Shown here: positions 38,086 to 48,631 of the stretch, piece by piece | How the letters are laid out: each line of letters begins with the position of its first letter | Numbering within the stretch: the first letter of the stretch is position 1 | NCBI RefSeq assembly: GCF_009831415.1 | Contig: NZ_CP043727.1 | Span: 1,674,001 to 1,738,000, forward strand | Source of the DNA: Yersinia canariae | Lineage (GTDB): Bacteria; Pseudomonadota; Gammaproteobacteria; Enterobacterales; Enterobacteriaceae | Direction of reading: 5' to 3' | DNA length: 64,000 nucleotides | Notes under the pieces: generated by a model | Databases searched by the model: none | Told to the model about the DNA's origin: nothing | The model's input: only the letters and a program-made list of their open reading frames with translations | Translations under genes and position numbers: made by a program

Positions 38086-40566
38086 CTAAGCCCCAGCCGG
38101 AACTGCGTGAGCAGTGTTTTTCAGCACCGGCCCGGTGTACTTCTCAATCTCAAGCTGTGCCATCTGGCCGCAGTTACCCTGCGCCAAACTGGATGAGCCG
38201 ATATCGAAAGTCAGGCAATTAATATTACCGTTCTTACAAATTGAACCCGGTACAGACGGCTCGGCGGGATCAAACCATGCCCCTTCGCTTACCCGCACCA
38301 CGCCTGGCCGCACATCTTCCGTTACCACTGCACCGACCAAAATCTGCCCGCGATCGTTAAACGCCCGCACTAAATCACCGTTCGCAATCTGACGAACCTT
38401 GGCATCTTGTGGGCTTATCAGTATCGCTTCGCGATCAGCAACTGCATATTTTTCACGGAGCGGCGTATTATCCAATTGTGAATGCAGGCGATTTATCGGG
38501 TGGGCTGTGTTCAATGACAGTGGATATTTCTTCGCTTCAACTCCGCGATACCATTCATGAGGTGGCATCCAGGTCGGGATCCCCTGACAATCGGCGTACC
38601 CCATTTTGGCGATAGTATCGGAGTAGATTTCAATCTTGCCCGATGGTGTTCCGAGCGGGTTGAGTAACGGGTTTTCGCGGTAATCAGCAAAACGAACCCA
38701 CTGCTTGTTCGCCTCTGGAATAGGAAAACGAATATAGTTGTTCGACTCCCAGAACATATCGAACGGCGGCAGGGCAACGCGTGCAGTTCGGGCCTGCGAT
38801 TTCATATCGTCATACATTGATTTCAGCCACTGTGTTTCATCTTTGCCCTCAGTAAAGGCATCAATGACACCCAACCGAGTGGCCATTGCGGCAAAAATAT
38901 CGAAATCGCTACGGGATTCGTGTTGCGGCGGAACGCACTGATGCATTGGGAAAACATAAAGCTGTGAATAGTCGCCGCCCATTTCCAGATCATTGCGTTC
39001 ATAGCTGGTGGTTGCCGGTAACACGATATCGGCATGTTTGGCGGTGGCAGTCCAGTAAGGTTCATTCACCACGATAGTCTCTGGATGTTGCCAAGCTTTC
39101 ACCAGATTATTGGTATCCTGATGTTGGTGGAAAGTGTTCCCGCCGGCAACATAAACCATTTTGACATCCGGATAGGTCACTTTGGTGCCATTGAAATCAA
39201 TGGTTTTCCCTGGATTTGCCAGACATTCGGCAATCCGCGCCACCGGAATCGGTGATGGGGAGTTCTTCGGCGCATTCCCAGCAGAGATCCCCGGTAAAAT
39301 ACCGCCTTTGGCCGTTGGGCTGCCGCCGGAAGAGTAGTGGTAGCTGAAGCCAAAACCGCCACCCGGCAGACCAATTTGGCCGAGCATTGCAGCAACGGTG
39401 ACCAGCAGCCAATGTTGTTGCTCACCATGGTGTTGGCGCTGAATTCCCCAGCCGCCCATTATCATGGTGCGCTGTTTCGCCATATCGCGTGCGAGCTGGC
39501 GTAATACATCAGCATCAACACCACTGATATCCGCCGCCCATTCCGCCGTCTTCGGCTGACCGTCGGTTTCCCCTAACAGATAAGCCTGGAATTTATCGAA
39601 CCCAATAGTATAGGTTTTGATAAAGTCCGGATTGTGCAGCTTTTCCGTCAGCAATGTATGAGCAATCCCAATGAGCATCGCGCTATCGGTATAAGGGCGC
39701 GGGGCAATCCATTGAGCATTAGTGAACTTGGCGCTGTCATTATGAACTGGGTCAATACTAATGACTTTAGTGCCCTTTTTCTTCAGTGCTTCAAAGCCAG
39801 TTTGGCCGACGTGATCTGGAACATTCCAGCTATTTTTCAACGTGATCATAGGGTTACAGCCCCACAATATCACCAGTTCGCTGTTTTCGATAACATTAGG
39901 CCAAGCGGTTTGTTGCTCATAAACCTCCATTGAACCCATGACGTGGGTCATTATTACCTGCGCGGCACCTGTAGAATAGTCACCCGCATACCCGAGGAAA
40001 CCGCCATTCAGATTCATTAAGCGCTGCAACAGTGTGCGGCTGTTATGCAACATTCCGACACTTTTCCAACCATAAGAACCGGCATACAGTGCTTGCGGGC
40101 CGTGGTCTTTCTGCACACGCACGATTTCGTTACAGACCAGTTCAGTGGCTTTATCCCAGCTGACTCGCACCCATTCATCACGACCACGTAACTCGGTATG
40201 GCTGCCCGGGCCACCTTCCAGCCAACTTTTGCGCACCATCGGATATTTAATGCGGTTTTCGGCATGGACCTGATACGGAGCCATGGTGATAAGGTCATTC
40301 GGCCATGGGTCATCTTTGACTGGCTGAACGCCCACCATGCGCCCATTCTCGACGATAGCTTCAAAGGCTCCCCAATGGGCGCCGGTCAAAATGCCTTTTT
40401 GCGCCTGACGCAGTGCCAGGAACTGAGGCAGTGCCTGGCTAATAGCTTGGGCCAATGCTGATTTTGGCCATAGACCGCCGACCAAAGGCAATGTGGCCAG
40501 TGCGCCGGTTCCCAGTAAGAAGCGACGGCGGCTCATTTGTAAGGGTTGTTGTTCGTATTTAGTCAT
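38086..40566 (-). CDS. torA: Periplasmic TMAO / S-oxide reductase, TorA/TorZ type
   Basis: A bis-MGD molybdoenzyme of the DMSO reductase family that reduces trimethylamine N-oxide and possibly sulfoxides as terminal oxidants. The 826-aa precursor has a Tat signal (MSRRRFLLGTGALATLPLVGG, cleavage near ALA-Q, about residue 39). KGILTGAHWGAF opens the mature enzyme; the motif GDYSTGAAQVIMTHVMGS contains the serine that ligates molybdenum. QQTAWPNVIENSELVILWG and EQQHWLLVTVAAMLGQIGLPGGGFGF are typical of TorA/TorZ. There is no N-terminal 4Fe-4S cysteine motif, as expected for this subgroup. It follows the cytochrome gene by 13 bp. By eye it is somewhat closer to TorZ than TorA. No TorD chaperone gene is adjacent. 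Confidence 0.92.
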   Translation of the reverse strand: MTKYEQQPLQMSRRRFLLGTGALATLPLVGGLWPKSALAQAISQALPQFLALRQAQKGILTGAHWGAFEAIVENGRMVGVQPVKDDPWPNDLITMAPYQVHAENRIKYPMVRKSWLEGGPGSHTELRGRDEWVRVSWDKATELVCNEIVRVQKDHGPQALYAGSYGWKSVGMLHNSRTLLQRLMNLNGGFLGYAGDYSTGAAQVIMTHVMGSMEVYEQQTAWPNVIENSELVILWGCNPMITLKNSWNVPDHVGQTGFEALKKKGTKVISIDPVHNDSAKFTNAQWIAPRPYTDSAMLIGIAHTLLTEKLHNPDFIKTYTIGFDKFQAYLLGETDGQPKTAEWAADISGVDADVLRQLARDMAKQRTMIMGGWGIQRQHHGEQQHWLLVTVAAMLGQIGLPGGGFGFSYHYSSGGSPTAKGGILPGISAGNAPKNSPSPIPVARIAECLANPGKTIDFNGTKVTYPDVKMVYVAGGNTFHQHQDTNNLVKAWQHPETIVVNEPYWTATAKHADIVLPATTSYERNDLEMGGDYSQLYVFPMHQCVPPQHESRSDFDIFAAMATRLGVIDAFTEGKDETQWLKSMYDDMKSQARTARVALPPFDMFWESNNYIRFPIPEANKQWVRFADYRENPLLNPLGTPSGKIEIYSDTIAKMGYADCQGIPTWMPPHEWYRGVEAKKYPLSLNTAHPINRLHSQLDNTPLREKYAVADREAILISPQDAKVRQIANGDLVRAFNDRGQILVGAVVTEDVRPGVVRVSEGAWFDPAEPSVPGSICKNGNINCLTFDIGSSSLAQGNCGQMAQLEIEKYTGPVLKNTAHAVPAGA

Positions 40567-40579
40567 TTTCGCCTCTTAT

Positions 40580-41728
40580 TTACAGCTTGGCCGGCATATC
40601 ACTGGCATGCTTTTGTACATACTGAGTCATCACGCGCAACTGTTCCTGAGTCAGGGACGTGCGTGGTGCCATGCCTTTGATTACCCCAATCCATTGGTTT
40701 GCATTAAAGCGGTCGAGCGCGGTTAAACCGTGGCAACCGGTGCAGTTAGCCGACATCATATCAGCGGCATAGCGCCAGATTTTCTGTTGATCATCAACCA
40801 GTTGTTTCTTCGGTAACCACACCTGAAGAGCAACCTGATGCCAGACTAAATTGGTTTCCGGGTCAGTTTGGGTATTCAATGTTTTCAGTGCTTTTTGCGC
40901 GTCTTCGCCCAGTAACACACTCAGAATGCGTTTCCCTTGCGCAGCGTAGAACACCTCTGCCACCCCATCTTGCTGCCAGCCTTTAACATCAACCAGCACT
41001 TGGTCACCTTGCTGTTTCACGACCTCAACTTCAGTCGATGGCATCAAGTTACCCGCGTTATGGCTGTCACCGGCGTTCATAAAGAACGGCTCAGTGGCGA
41101 TGGTATAAAGTGTGGTCGCGGTCGCGGGTGTTTGTGCTGCGGCGGTAGCCAGTTCGGCGGCACCGGCCTGAGTCACTTCACTCATGTCCGGTAGGATATG
41201 GGCAACGCCTTTATGGCAATCAATGCAGGTTTCGCCTTGCTTGATGGCCGCCGGGTGCTGAATACGTGCTTCAGCACTTTGCCCGGTGATATCCATGGCA
41301 TCAAAACTGTGACACGAACGGCAGGTGGCCGAATCATTCTCTTTTAGTGTTTTCCATACCGATTGGGCCATGGCGAGCTTATGCGCTTCATATTTCTCCG
41401 GTGTATTGATTGTGCCAACCATTTCACCGTAGATATCTTTGACGGCCCGGATTTTAGTCCACAGATAGTCCAGCGGCTCGTGAGGCACATGGCAGTCAGC
41501 ACATTCAGCACGGATTCCTTTGGTATTTTGGAAGTGGACGCTACCTTGATATTCAGCCAGTGGCTGTTGCATGGTATGGCAGGAAACGCAGAACGCGGTA
41601 TCACTGGTTTTATGGAAGACAGTGGCGGTTCCTGCGAGGAGGGCGGCACCAATAATAATGCCGATCAGCAGAACCCATAACCACCCCCACCGGCGTCGCT
41701 TCCCGAAGCCAGCTTGTTTATTGCTCAT
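40580..41728 (-). CDS. torC: Pentahaem c-type cytochrome TorC/TorY
   Basis: Passes electrons from menaquinol at the inner membrane to the periplasmic reductase encoded next. The 382-aa protein has an N-terminal anchor (about residues 13-37), a NapC/NirT tetrahaem domain with haem sites CVSCH, CADCH, CRSCH and CIDCH, and a C-terminal domain with a fifth site CTGCHG near residue 335. This is the TorC layout. The ATG at 41728 gives MSNKQAGFGKRRRWGW; an upstream in-frame GTG at 41740 is less likely. It is the promoter-proximal gene of a two-gene operon. No torR, torS or torT regulator is present in the window. Confidence 0.93.
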   Translation of the reverse strand: MSNKQAGFGKRRRWGWLWVLLIGIIIGAALLAGTATVFHKTSDTAFCVSCHTMQQPLAEYQGSVHFQNTKGIRAECADCHVPHEPLDYLWTKIRAVKDIYGEMVGTINTPEKYEAHKLAMAQSVWKTLKENDSATCRSCHSFDAMDITGQSAEARIQHPAAIKQGETCIDCHKGVAHILPDMSEVTQAGAAELATAAAQTPATATTLYTIATEPFFMNAGDSHNAGNLMPSTEVEVVKQQGDQVLVDVKGWQQDGVAEVFYAAQGKRILSVLLGEDAQKALKTLNTQTDPETNLVWHQVALQVWLPKKQLVDDQQKIWRYAADMMSANCTGCHGLTALDRFNANQWIGVIKGMAPRTSLTQEQLRVMTQYVQKHASDMPAKL

Positions 41729-42047
41729 AATTGCACCCACTTAATATATATAATAATTATTAGTAAAACGGACGGATCAAATACGTGGCTGAATAAAAGC
41801 CAGATAATCTGCCAACACAGGCTCATCGACTGGCATAAGCCTTTCCCTTAAAATAAGTGGGTCTATTGTAGGGCGGTTTTCTATCGATGACTAACCCAAT
41901 AGAGGTATTTAGCAATATTAGTTCAAACTTGTTGAATATAACTGCCAGAAATGGCGAAATTTTTATGATGAAAGGAAATAACCCGCTGAAATTGCTGGCT
42001 ATATAATGATTTACATAGCGCTATTTTTTAGTGGGAAGGGGTATATT
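41729..42047. other. Intergenic upstream of torC, no gene seen
   Basis: About 320 AT-rich bases between torC and the end of the Nudix gene. It should hold the tor promoter. I looked for direct-repeat TorR boxes and saw none that convince. Confidence 0.35.
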
Positions 42048-42470
42048 TTAGTGAGAAAGGGAATAAAACTGCTGTGTCAACCATAAGTCGATAGCATGGC
42101 GGCTGGCTTCAAAATGTGGCTCGGGCAATTCACGCGGGTTACACCACAGCCATTGCTGACATTTATCCGGCTCTTTCAGCTCAGGTTGCCCACCGGGATG
42201 TTGTGTTAACAGACAAACCGAAACCGTATGTTTGCCTTCCTCTCGCCAGGTCGCCAGATTATTGCACAACCCAATAACTTTTATCTCACTGATATTTAAA
42301 CCAGTTTCCTCTAATATTTCCCGCCGCGCGGCTTGTTCAAAAGACTCTCCGGCCTCCATATGACCGCCAGGAATTGACCAGTAAGGGGCATGCTGACTGC
42401 TACGTTTCCCCAACAGTATTTCACCATGCTCATTGACGATAATGACGCCAACACCGACGACGACAGACAT
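42048..42470 (-). CDS. Nudix hydrolase
   Basis: A 140-aa Mg-dependent pyrophosphohydrolase of the MutT/NUDT15-like group. The Nudix box GGHMEAGESFEQAARREILEETG lies at about residues 36-58 and is complete (G-x5-E-x7-REU-x-EE-x-G). The ATG at 42470, with GGAG upstream, is preferred over 42512. Such proteins clean damaged or non-canonical nucleotides or other NDP-X compounds; the substrate is not visible here. The gene is divergent from the fruBKA operon, sharing a 260-bp region with the Cra operators. Confidence 0.9.
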   Translation of the reverse strand: MSVVVGVGVIIVNEHGEILLGKRSSQHAPYWSIPGGHMEAGESFEQAARREILEETGLNISEIKVIGLCNNLATWREEGKHTVSVCLLTQHPGGQPELKEPDKCQQWLWCNPRELPEPHFEASRHAIDLWLTQQFYSLSH

Positions 42471-42631
42471 TATTTCAGCTCCTTTGATATGGGTATCAGC
42501 AACTGTCAGCAAATTGGACTATTTTGTGATTGACAGAAACCTGTTCAAGACAGAAATGTGCGGAGTGTCATAAATTCATCAAGAATAAAAGCAGAAAACT
42601 TGCATATATTCTAAGTCGGAAACACACTCCT

Positions 42632-42643
42632 TGAAACGTTTCA
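42632..42643. promoter_or_regulatory. Cra (FruR) operator 1
   Basis: TGAAACGTTTCA is a perfect 12-bp palindrome identical to the Cra half-site pair found upstream of fruB in E. coli. It lies 90 bases before the fruB start. Confidence 0.9.
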
Positions 42644-42697
42644 GCGTTATCTCGTCACCAGATGATAAAGGGTAACGCTCCTTTTTCTCACTAAAGC

Positions 42698-42709
42698 TGA
42701 AACGATTCA
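42698..42709. promoter_or_regulatory. Cra (FruR) operator 2
   Basis: TGAAACGATTCA lies 23 bases before the fruB start, 66 bases downstream of operator 1. Paired Cra sites control fruBKA in E. coli; fructose-1-phosphate releases the repressor. Confidence 0.88.
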
Positions 42710-42732
42710 ATTTCAGCAAGAGAGGAGACATA

Positions 42733-43866
42733 ATGTTCCAGTTATCGACGCAAGATATCCATCTGGCTGCACAAGCAGACAGCAAAAACGAGGCTATCAC
42801 CCAGGTGGCCGCGGCTCTGACTCAAGCTGGCAATGTTGCTGCCGGCTATCTTGATGGGATGTTAGCCCGAGAGCAGCAGACCTCGACGTATTTGGGTAAT
42901 GGCATCGCCATCCCCCATGGTACCACTGATACCCGCGACTTGGTGCTGAACACTGGGGTTCAGGTTTTCCAATTCCCGCAGGGTATTGCCTGGGGTGATG
43001 ATCAAACCGCCTATATTGTTATCGGCATCGCCGCCCGCTCTGATGAGCATCTGGCATTACTGCGCCAACTGACGCACGTGCTAAGTGACGATGCGGTCGC
43101 CGCGCAATTGGCAAAAACCACTTCAGCTGAAGAGTTACGCAATTTGCTGATGGGCGAGAAAAAAACCGCTGAATTCCATTTCGACACTTCACTTATTGCC
43201 CTTGATGTTGCGGCCGACAACCTGATCACACTGCAAGCACTCAATGCGGGCCGTTTACAGCAAATCGGCGCTGTTGATGCTCGTTTTGTCAGTGATGTGA
43301 TTACCCGTGAGCCGCTGAATCTGGGGCAGGGGATCTGGTTAAGTGACAGTACCGAAGGCAATTTGGTCAGTGCTGCCACGGTAAGCCGCCCGGCGACGGC
43401 CTTTGAACATCATGGGGAGAAAGTTGCCCTATTGCTGACACTGTCAGTGGCTGATGAACAGCCGCTCTCTGTGCTGAATTATCTTAGTGATTTGCTGCTC
43501 GCCAAAAAAGCTGACGTGTTGCTGAACGCTGATGCCGCCGCGCTGTTGGCCTTGCTGACCAGTGAATATATCGAGCAAAACGAAGTATTAAGCGCTGAGT
43601 TTGTTATCCGCAATGAACACGGGTTACATGCGCGCCCAGGGACGATTTTAGTCAATACAATCAAACAGTTTACCAGTGAAATCACCGTAACCAATCTGGA
43701 CGGCACCGGTAAACCCGCTAATGGACGTAGTCTGATGAAAGTTGTGGCTTTAGGGGTTAAAAAAGGGAATCGCCTACGCTTTACCGCCAGCGGTGAAGAT
43801 GCACAGGCCGCACTGGATGCGATTGGTGAAGCTATCTCCGCCGGTTTGGGCGAGGGGGCAGCATGA
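42733..43866 (+). CDS. fruB: Fructose PTS EIIA-HPr fusion (diphosphoryl transfer protein)
   Basis: Carries phosphate from EI to FruA. The 377-aa protein has an N-terminal EIIA-fructose domain with the active His62 in GIAIPHGT, a central linker domain of about 130 residues, and a C-terminal HPr domain with the active His in [15 protein letters not shown] (about residue 298). Length and layout equal E. coli FruB (376 aa). AGAGGAG stands just before the ATG. It is the first gene of fruBKA, behind two Cra operators, and overlaps fruK by 4 bp. Confidence 0.97.
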   Translation: MFQLSTQDIHLAAQADSKNEAITQVAAALTQAGNVAAGYLDGMLAREQQTSTYLGNGIAIPHGTTDTRDLVLNTGVQVFQFPQGIAWGDDQTAYIVIGIAARSDEHLALLRQLTHVLSDDAVAAQLAKTTSAEELRNLLMGEKKTAEFHFDTSLIALDVAADNLITLQALNAGRLQQIGAVDARFVSDVITREPLNLGQGIWLSDSTEGNLVSAATVSRPATAFEHHGEKVALLLTLSVADEQPLSVLNYLSDLLLAKKADVLLNADAAALLALLTSEYIEQNEVLSAEFVIRNEHGLHARPGTILVNTIKQFTSEITVTNLDGTGKPANGRSLMKVVALGVKKGNRLRFTASGEDAQAALDAIGEAISAGLGEGAA

Positions 43867-44801
43867 GCAGAAGAGTCGCAACCATCACACTAAACCCGGC
43901 TTATGATCTGGTGGGCTTTTGCCCTGAGATTGAACGCGGCGAAGTTAACCTGGTAAAAACCGCCGGTCTGCATGCTGCGGGTAAAGGCATTAACGTCGCT
44001 AAAGTGCTGAAAGATTTAGGTATTGATGTCACGGTCGGTGGCTTCCTCGGTAAAGATAACCAAGATGGCTTCCAACTGTTATTTAGCGAACTGGGTATCG
44101 CCAACCGTTTTCAAGTGGTGCCGGGGCGTACCCGCATTAATGTCAAACTGACCGAAAAAGATGGCGAAGTAACCGATTTTAACTTCTCCGGTTTTGAAGT
44201 CACTAAACCGGATTGGGATCGTTTTGTGAACGACTCATTGAGCTGGTTAGGGCAGTTCGACATGGTGGCGGTCAGCGGTAGCCTGCCTGCGGGGGTTAAT
44301 CCTGATGATTTTACCGACTGGATGAAACGTCTGCGCTCCCAGTGCCCGTGCATTATTTTCGACAGCAGCCGCGAAGCCTTGGTTGCCGGTCTGAAAGCTT
44401 CGCCATGGTTAGTGAAACCTAATCGCCGCGAACTGGAAATCTGGGCTGGTCGCCCATTACCTGAGTTGGGTGATGTGGTCGAAGCCGCGCACGCGCTACG
44501 TGACCAGGGCATTGCCCACGTGGTGATTTCACTCGGGGCCGAAGGTGCGCTGTGGGTCAATGCCTCTGGTGCTTGGTTGGCAAAACCTCCGGCTTGTGAC
44601 GTGGTCAGCACCGTAGGTGCCGGCGACTCCATGGTCGGTGGCCTGATTTATGGATTATTAATGCGCGAATCCAGTGAGCATACCCTGCGCCTGGCAACCG
44701 CAGTCGCCGCTTTGGCCGTCAGTCAGAGCAATGTGGGTATTACGGATCGCCCACAGTTGGCAGCCATGATGGCGAAAGTTGACCTGAAACCCTTTAATTG
44801 A
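43863..44801 (+). CDS. fruK: 1-phosphofructokinase
   Basis: Phosphorylates fructose-1-phosphate to fructose-1,6-bisphosphate with ATP. The 312-aa PfkB-family protein shows the sugar-binding [19 protein letters not shown] near residue 40 and the C-terminal signature [14 protein letters not shown] (about residue 250) with the catalytic Asp. The start overlaps the fruB stop (ATGA), so translation is coupled. Length equals E. coli FruK. Confidence 0.97.
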   Translation: MSRRVATITLNPAYDLVGFCPEIERGEVNLVKTAGLHAAGKGINVAKVLKDLGIDVTVGGFLGKDNQDGFQLLFSELGIANRFQVVPGRTRINVKLTEKDGEVTDFNFSGFEVTKPDWDRFVNDSLSWLGQFDMVAVSGSLPAGVNPDDFTDWMKRLRSQCPCIIFDSSREALVAGLKASPWLVKPNRRELEIWAGRPLPELGDVVEAAHALRDQGIAHVVISLGAEGALWVNASGAWLAKPPACDVVSTVGAGDSMVGGLIYGLLMRESSEHTLRLATAVAALAVSQSNVGITDRPQLAAMMAKVDLKPFN

Positions 44802-44815
44802 TCTCCGGAGGCGAA

Positions 44816-46498
44816 ATGAAAACGCTACTAATAATAGACAGTTCGCTCGGGCAGGCCAGAGGCCACCTTGCGTCACTGATGCTGGGTGCTGCGGCGGCAA
44901 AAGCAGGACTGAGCTGGGTTGAGAAAGCCGCTGATGCGGAACTGGTGATTGTGGCCGGGCAATCAGCGCCCACTGACAGTGAGCTGAATGGTAAAAAAGT
45001 CTATGTCGGTGATGTGGAAAAAGCAGTGCGTGACCCTGAGGGCTTCCTGGCTCAGGCGATTGCGCAGGCTAAACCTTATCAGGCTGCGGCCACCGCAATG
45101 CCAGCAGTAACTTCAGCAACTGGCCCAAAACGCATTGTGGCGATTACCGCCTGCCCAACGGGTGTGGCTCACACCTTTATGGCCGCGGAAGCTATTGAAA
45201 GTGAAGCCAAAAAACGCGGTTGGTGGGTAAAGGTTGAAACGCGCGGTTCTGTTGGCGCGGGTAATACCATCACGCCAGAAGAAGTGGCCGCAGCAGATTT
45301 AGTGATTGTGGCAGCTGACATTGAAGTGGACTTGGATAAGTTTGCAGGCAAACCGATGTACCGTACCACGACCGGCTTGGCGTTGAAGAAAACCGCGCAG
45401 GAACTGGACAAAGCGCTGGTGGAAGCAGACGTTTATCAGCCAAAAACCGGCAGCGCGGGCAGTAAAAAAGTAGAAACTGGCGGGCCATATCGCCATCTGC
45501 TGACCGGTGTGTCTTACATGTTGCCAATGGTGGTCGCTGGCGGCTTGTGTATCGCGCTCTCCTTCGTGTTCGGTATCAAAGCATTTGAAGTCAAAGGCAC
45601 ATTGGCCGCGGCCTTGATGCAAATTGGTGGCGGTTCAGCATTTGCCCTGATGGTGCCAGTGTTGGCCGGTTTTATCGCCTTCTCCATTGCTGACCGTCCG
45701 GGTCTGACACCGGGTTTGATTGGCGGCATGTTAGCGGTGAGCACGGGGGCGGGCTTCCTCGGCGGTATTATTGCCGGTTTCCTGGCCGGTTATGTGGCCA
45801 AAGCTATCAGCACCAAACTGCATTTACCGCAAAGTATGGAAGCGCTTAAGCCGATATTGATTATCCCGCTGGTGGCGAGCTTGATTGTCGGTTTGGTGAT
45901 GATTTATGTGGTCGGTACGCCGGTGGCTAAAATCATGACTGGCCTGACTAACTGGCTGCAATCCATGGGTACCGCCAATGCGGTGCTGTTGGGGGCTATC
46001 CTCGGTGCGATGATGTGTACCGATATGGGCGGGCCGGTGAACAAAGCGGCTTATGCCTTTGGTGTGGCGCTGCTGAGTTCGTCAGTTTATGCCCCGATGG
46101 CGGCCATCATGGCGGCGGGGATGGTTCCACCGTTGGCGATGGGCCTGGCAACACTGTTGGCGCGTCATAAGTTTGACAAAGGCGAGCAGGAAGGGGGCAA
46201 AGCGGCGCTGGTTCTGGGCCTGTGCTTTATCTCTGAAGGGGCGATTCCATTTGCGGCTCGTGACCCAATGCGTGTGCTACCTTGCTGTATCGCGGGGGGC
46301 GCATTGACCGGTGCTCTGTCTATGGCCTTTGGCGCGCAGCTGATGGCACCACACGGCGGCCTGTTTGTGTTGCTGATCCCAGGGGCTATTCATCCAGTGC
46401 TGTTGTATCTGGTGGCGATTATTGCCGGTACCGTCTTGGCCGGTGGCCTGTACGCGATGCTGAAACGCCCTGATGCAGCCGTGGCTAAAGTGGCTTAA
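44816..46498 (+). CDS. fruA: Fructose-specific PTS EIIB'BC
   Basis: Imports fructose as fructose-1-phosphate. The 560-aa protein begins at the ATG at 44816 (CCGGAGG upstream; the frame from 44798 is longer but overlaps fruK). An inactive EIIB' domain occupies residues 1-95. The true EIIB domain has the phospho-cysteine in ITACPTGVAHT (Cys113). From about residue 225 there is an EIIC membrane domain of eight to ten helices, with GGPVNKAAYAFG and the ISEGAIPFAARDP substrate motif. It ends the operon with a strong terminator. Confidence 0.97.
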   Translation: MKTLLIIDSSLGQARGHLASLMLGAAAAKAGLSWVEKAADAELVIVAGQSAPTDSELNGKKVYVGDVEKAVRDPEGFLAQAIAQAKPYQAAATAMPAVTSATGPKRIVAITACPTGVAHTFMAAEAIESEAKKRGWWVKVETRGSVGAGNTITPEEVAAADLVIVAADIEVDLDKFAGKPMYRTTTGLALKKTAQELDKALVEADVYQPKTGSAGSKKVETGGPYRHLLTGVSYMLPMVVAGGLCIALSFVFGIKAFEVKGTLAAALMQIGGGSAFALMVPVLAGFIAFSIADRPGLTPGLIGGMLAVSTGAGFLGGIIAGFLAGYVAKAISTKLHLPQSMEALKPILIIPLVASLIVGLVMIYVVGTPVAKIMTGLTNWLQSMGTANAVLLGAILGAMMCTDMGGPVNKAAYAFGVALLSSSVYAPMAAIMAAGMVPPLAMGLATLLARHKFDKGEQEGGKAALVLGLCFISEGAIPFAARDPMRVLPCCIAGGALTGALSMAFGAQLMAPHGGLFVLLIPGAIHPVLLYLVAIIAGTVLAGGLYAMLKRPDAAVAKVA

Positions 46499-46541
46499 TA
46501 AGTCAACGAGTTACAGTTAATCAGATAACGCAGTGAATAAG

Positions 46542-46572
46542 AAAAACCGGCCTCCAAGTGCCGGTTTTTTTA
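46542..46572. terminator. Terminator between fruA and nfo
   Basis: AAAAACCGGC / GCCGGTTTTTT with an eight-base loop, 44 bases after fruA. A and T runs flank both sides, so it serves the convergent nfo transcript as well. Confidence 0.88.
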
Positions 46573-46575
46573 TGT

Positions 46576-47418
46576 CTATGCGGCTTGTGACTTCAGCCAG
46601 GCTATCTCTTCGGCCCAGATATCTGGATTCACTGTCTCCAGAATGAGCGGAATATTATTGAAGCGCGGGTCGCGCATAATGTAGCTGAATACGGTTTTGC
46701 CGATATTCCCTTCACCCAGGCTGTGGTGGCGGTCGACACGGCTGTTAAATTCACTTTTGGCATCATTAAGGTGCATGCCGCGCAAATACTGAAAGCCGAC
46801 GATTTCACCAAGCTGATGGAAGGTATGTTTACAATCATCTTCTGTACGTAAATCATAACCGGCAGCGAAAGCATGGCAAGTATCAATACAAACCCCCACG
46901 CGGCTTTTATCATCCACCCCATCAATGATGGCGGCCAGATGTTCAAACTTGAAACCAAGATTGCTGCCCTGACCGGCGGTATTTTCAATCACGGCAGTCA
47001 CACCCTCAGTGGCGTCCAGCGCGATATTGATGGATTCTGCAATGCGAGCCAGACACTTATCTTCATCAATTTGCAGTAAATGGCTGCCGGGATGGAAGTT
47101 CAGTAATGACAGCCCCAGTTGCTGACAACGCCCCATCTCATCGATAAAGGCTTCGCGGGATTTCTCCAGCGCCTCGGTAACCGGATGGCCGAGGTTAATC
47201 AGATAACTGTCATGAGGCAGAATTTGTGCTGAGGTATAACCGTATTGCTCACATGCTTGCTTAAATTTTTCAATAACATCTTCCGCTAACGGGGCGGCGC
47301 GCCATTGGCGTTGATTCTTGGTAAACAGGGCAAAGGCAGTGGCCTCAAGTTCGTGCGCCCGAATCACAGCCTGGTCTACACCACCTGCTGCGCTGACATG
47401 TGCACCGACAAATTTCAT
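46576..47418 (-). CDS. nfo: Endonuclease IV
   Basis: An apurinic/apyrimidinic endonuclease for base excision repair. The 280-aa TIM barrel (E. coli Nfo has 285) shows the zinc ligands in NFHPGSH (His), VIENTAGQG (Glu), [16 protein letters not shown] (Asp and His), GMHLNDAK (His) and [11 protein letters not shown] (Asp and His), and ILETVNP at the end (Glu). GGAG precedes the ATG. In E. coli it belongs to the SoxRS regulon; I did not see a clear soxbox. yeiH lies upstream on the same strand. Confidence 0.97.
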   Translation of the reverse strand: MKFVGAHVSAAGGVDQAVIRAHELEATAFALFTKNQRQWRAAPLAEDVIEKFKQACEQYGYTSAQILPHDSYLINLGHPVTEALEKSREAFIDEMGRCQQLGLSLLNFHPGSHLLQIDEDKCLARIAESINIALDATEGVTAVIENTAGQGSNLGFKFEHLAAIIDGVDDKSRVGVCIDTCHAFAAGYDLRTEDDCKHTFHQLGEIVGFQYLRGMHLNDAKSEFNSRVDRHHSLGEGNIGKTVFSYIMRDPRFNNIPLILETVNPDIWAEEIAWLKSQAA

Positions 47419-47493
47419 TCCATTCTCCTTTGATTACCCAGCCATTATGGCATTGATGGCGACATGATTGAATGGGATAAACTGCGAGAAAGG

Positions 47494-47520
47494 AAAAGGG
47501 CTGCCGATGCAGCCCTTAAA
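47494..47520 (-). terminator. Terminator of yeiH
   Basis: A perfect AAGGGCTGC / GCAGCCCTT stem with a four-base loop. On the minus strand it is followed by TTCC, 29 bases after the yeiH stop, separating it from nfo. Confidence 0.75.
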
Positions 47521-47548
47521 CAATAATTAGCGAGCTTGGATAGCGGAT

Positions 47549-48631
47549 TTACGCGGCAATATGCTGCACCAGTAAGTTGATACCTGTCCCGCCGACCAGC
47601 AACCAGACAAACAGTATCAAAGCCAGTAACAGGGGTTTGACACCCGCCTGGCGGATGGAACCCACATGGGTAGTTAAGCCCAGCGCTGCCATCGCCATGG
47701 CCAGCAAAATGGTGTCCAATGTAATCAGTTGGCTAACCCATGCTGCTGGCAGTAAATTCAGTGAGTTAAAACCAGCCATCAGGATAAATATCACCGCAAA
47801 CCATGGGATGGTAATGGCACTTTTTTCACGTTTTTCGCCACGAGTTTTCAGACTGCTGCGGCCCAGATATGCGGACAGCAACAGTAAGAATGGTGCCAGC
47901 ATCATGACCCGAATCATTTTGGTAATGACGGCCGCATTTTCGGCATCAGGGCCAATTGCATGCCCAGCCGCGACTACCTGCGCCACTTCATGAATGGTTG
48001 AACCGGCAAAGATACCAAAAGTTTCCTGATTAAACGGCAGCCATTGATAATGCAGATTTAATTGATATAACCAAGGGTAAACAAAAATCGCCAATGTCCC
48101 GAAAATCACCACTGTTGCAACAGACACCGCCACTTTGCTGGCATCGGCTTTCAGCACCGGCTCGGTCGCCATGATGGCCGCGGCCCCACAAATACTGCTA
48201 CCGGCACCAATTAACATCACGGTTTGCTGGTCCAGACCAAACACGCGTTTCCCCAGCCAGCAGGCCAAGATAAAGGTTGAGCTGAGGGTTAACAGGTCAA
48301 TAATCATCCCGGTAGCCCCCACGTCAGCCACTTGCTGGAAGGTGAGCCGGAAGCCGTACAAAATGATCCCCAGCCGCAGCAAGTGCTGTTTGGCGAGCAC
48401 TACCCCGTCAGCGCAAACCGGTTGCACCCAAGGGTACAAAGTGTTGCCCACCACGATACCGAATAGAATCGCCAGAGTCAGCGCCCCCAGCCCCATGTTG
48501 ATAAACCACGGCATATCACCCACTTTGAGCGCTAACCCAGTTATCACACCAGTCAATACCAAGCCCGGAATATAGCGGAACAGAGTCGGTAGCTGTGGTT
48601 GGGAGAGTTCTTTAATATGAGAAGTCGCCAT
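47549..48631 (-). CDS. yeiH: YeiH, UPF0324 family membrane protein (putative sulfate/sulfite exporter)
   Basis: A 360-aa inner-membrane protein with ten or so helices, matching E. coli YeiH (349 aa): [33 protein letters not shown], the conserved [21 protein letters not shown], and [17 protein letters not shown]. The start is the ATG at 48631 with AGGAC upstream; the frame extending to 48664 is not favoured. The family is annotated as putative sulfate exporters and is usually divergent from the LysR regulator YeiE, which has been linked to sulfite response. Here an insertion of about 2.5 kb separates yeiH from yeiE. Family secure; transport substrate not proven. Confidence 0.9.
   Translation of the reverse strand: MATSHIKELSQPQLPTLFRYIPGLVLTGVITGLALKVGDMPWFINMGLGALTLAILFGIVVGNTLYPWVQPVCADGVVLAKQHLLRLGIILYGFRLTFQQVADVGATGMIIDLLTLSSTFILACWLGKRVFGLDQQTVMLIGAGSSICGAAAIMATEPVLKADASKVAVSVATVVIFGTLAIFVYPWLYQLNLHYQWLPFNQETFGIFAGSTIHEVAQVVAAGHAIGPDAENAAVITKMIRVMMLAPFLLLLSAYLGRSSLKTRGEKREKSAITIPWFAVIFILMAGFNSLNLLPAAWVSQLITLDTILLAMAMAALGLTTHVGSIRQAGVKPLLLALILFVWLLVGGTGINLLVQHIAA

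Noticed and set aside
42733..46498. Long antisense frames across fruBKA
   Set aside because: They mirror codon bias of the real genes on the other strand and lack ribosome sites.
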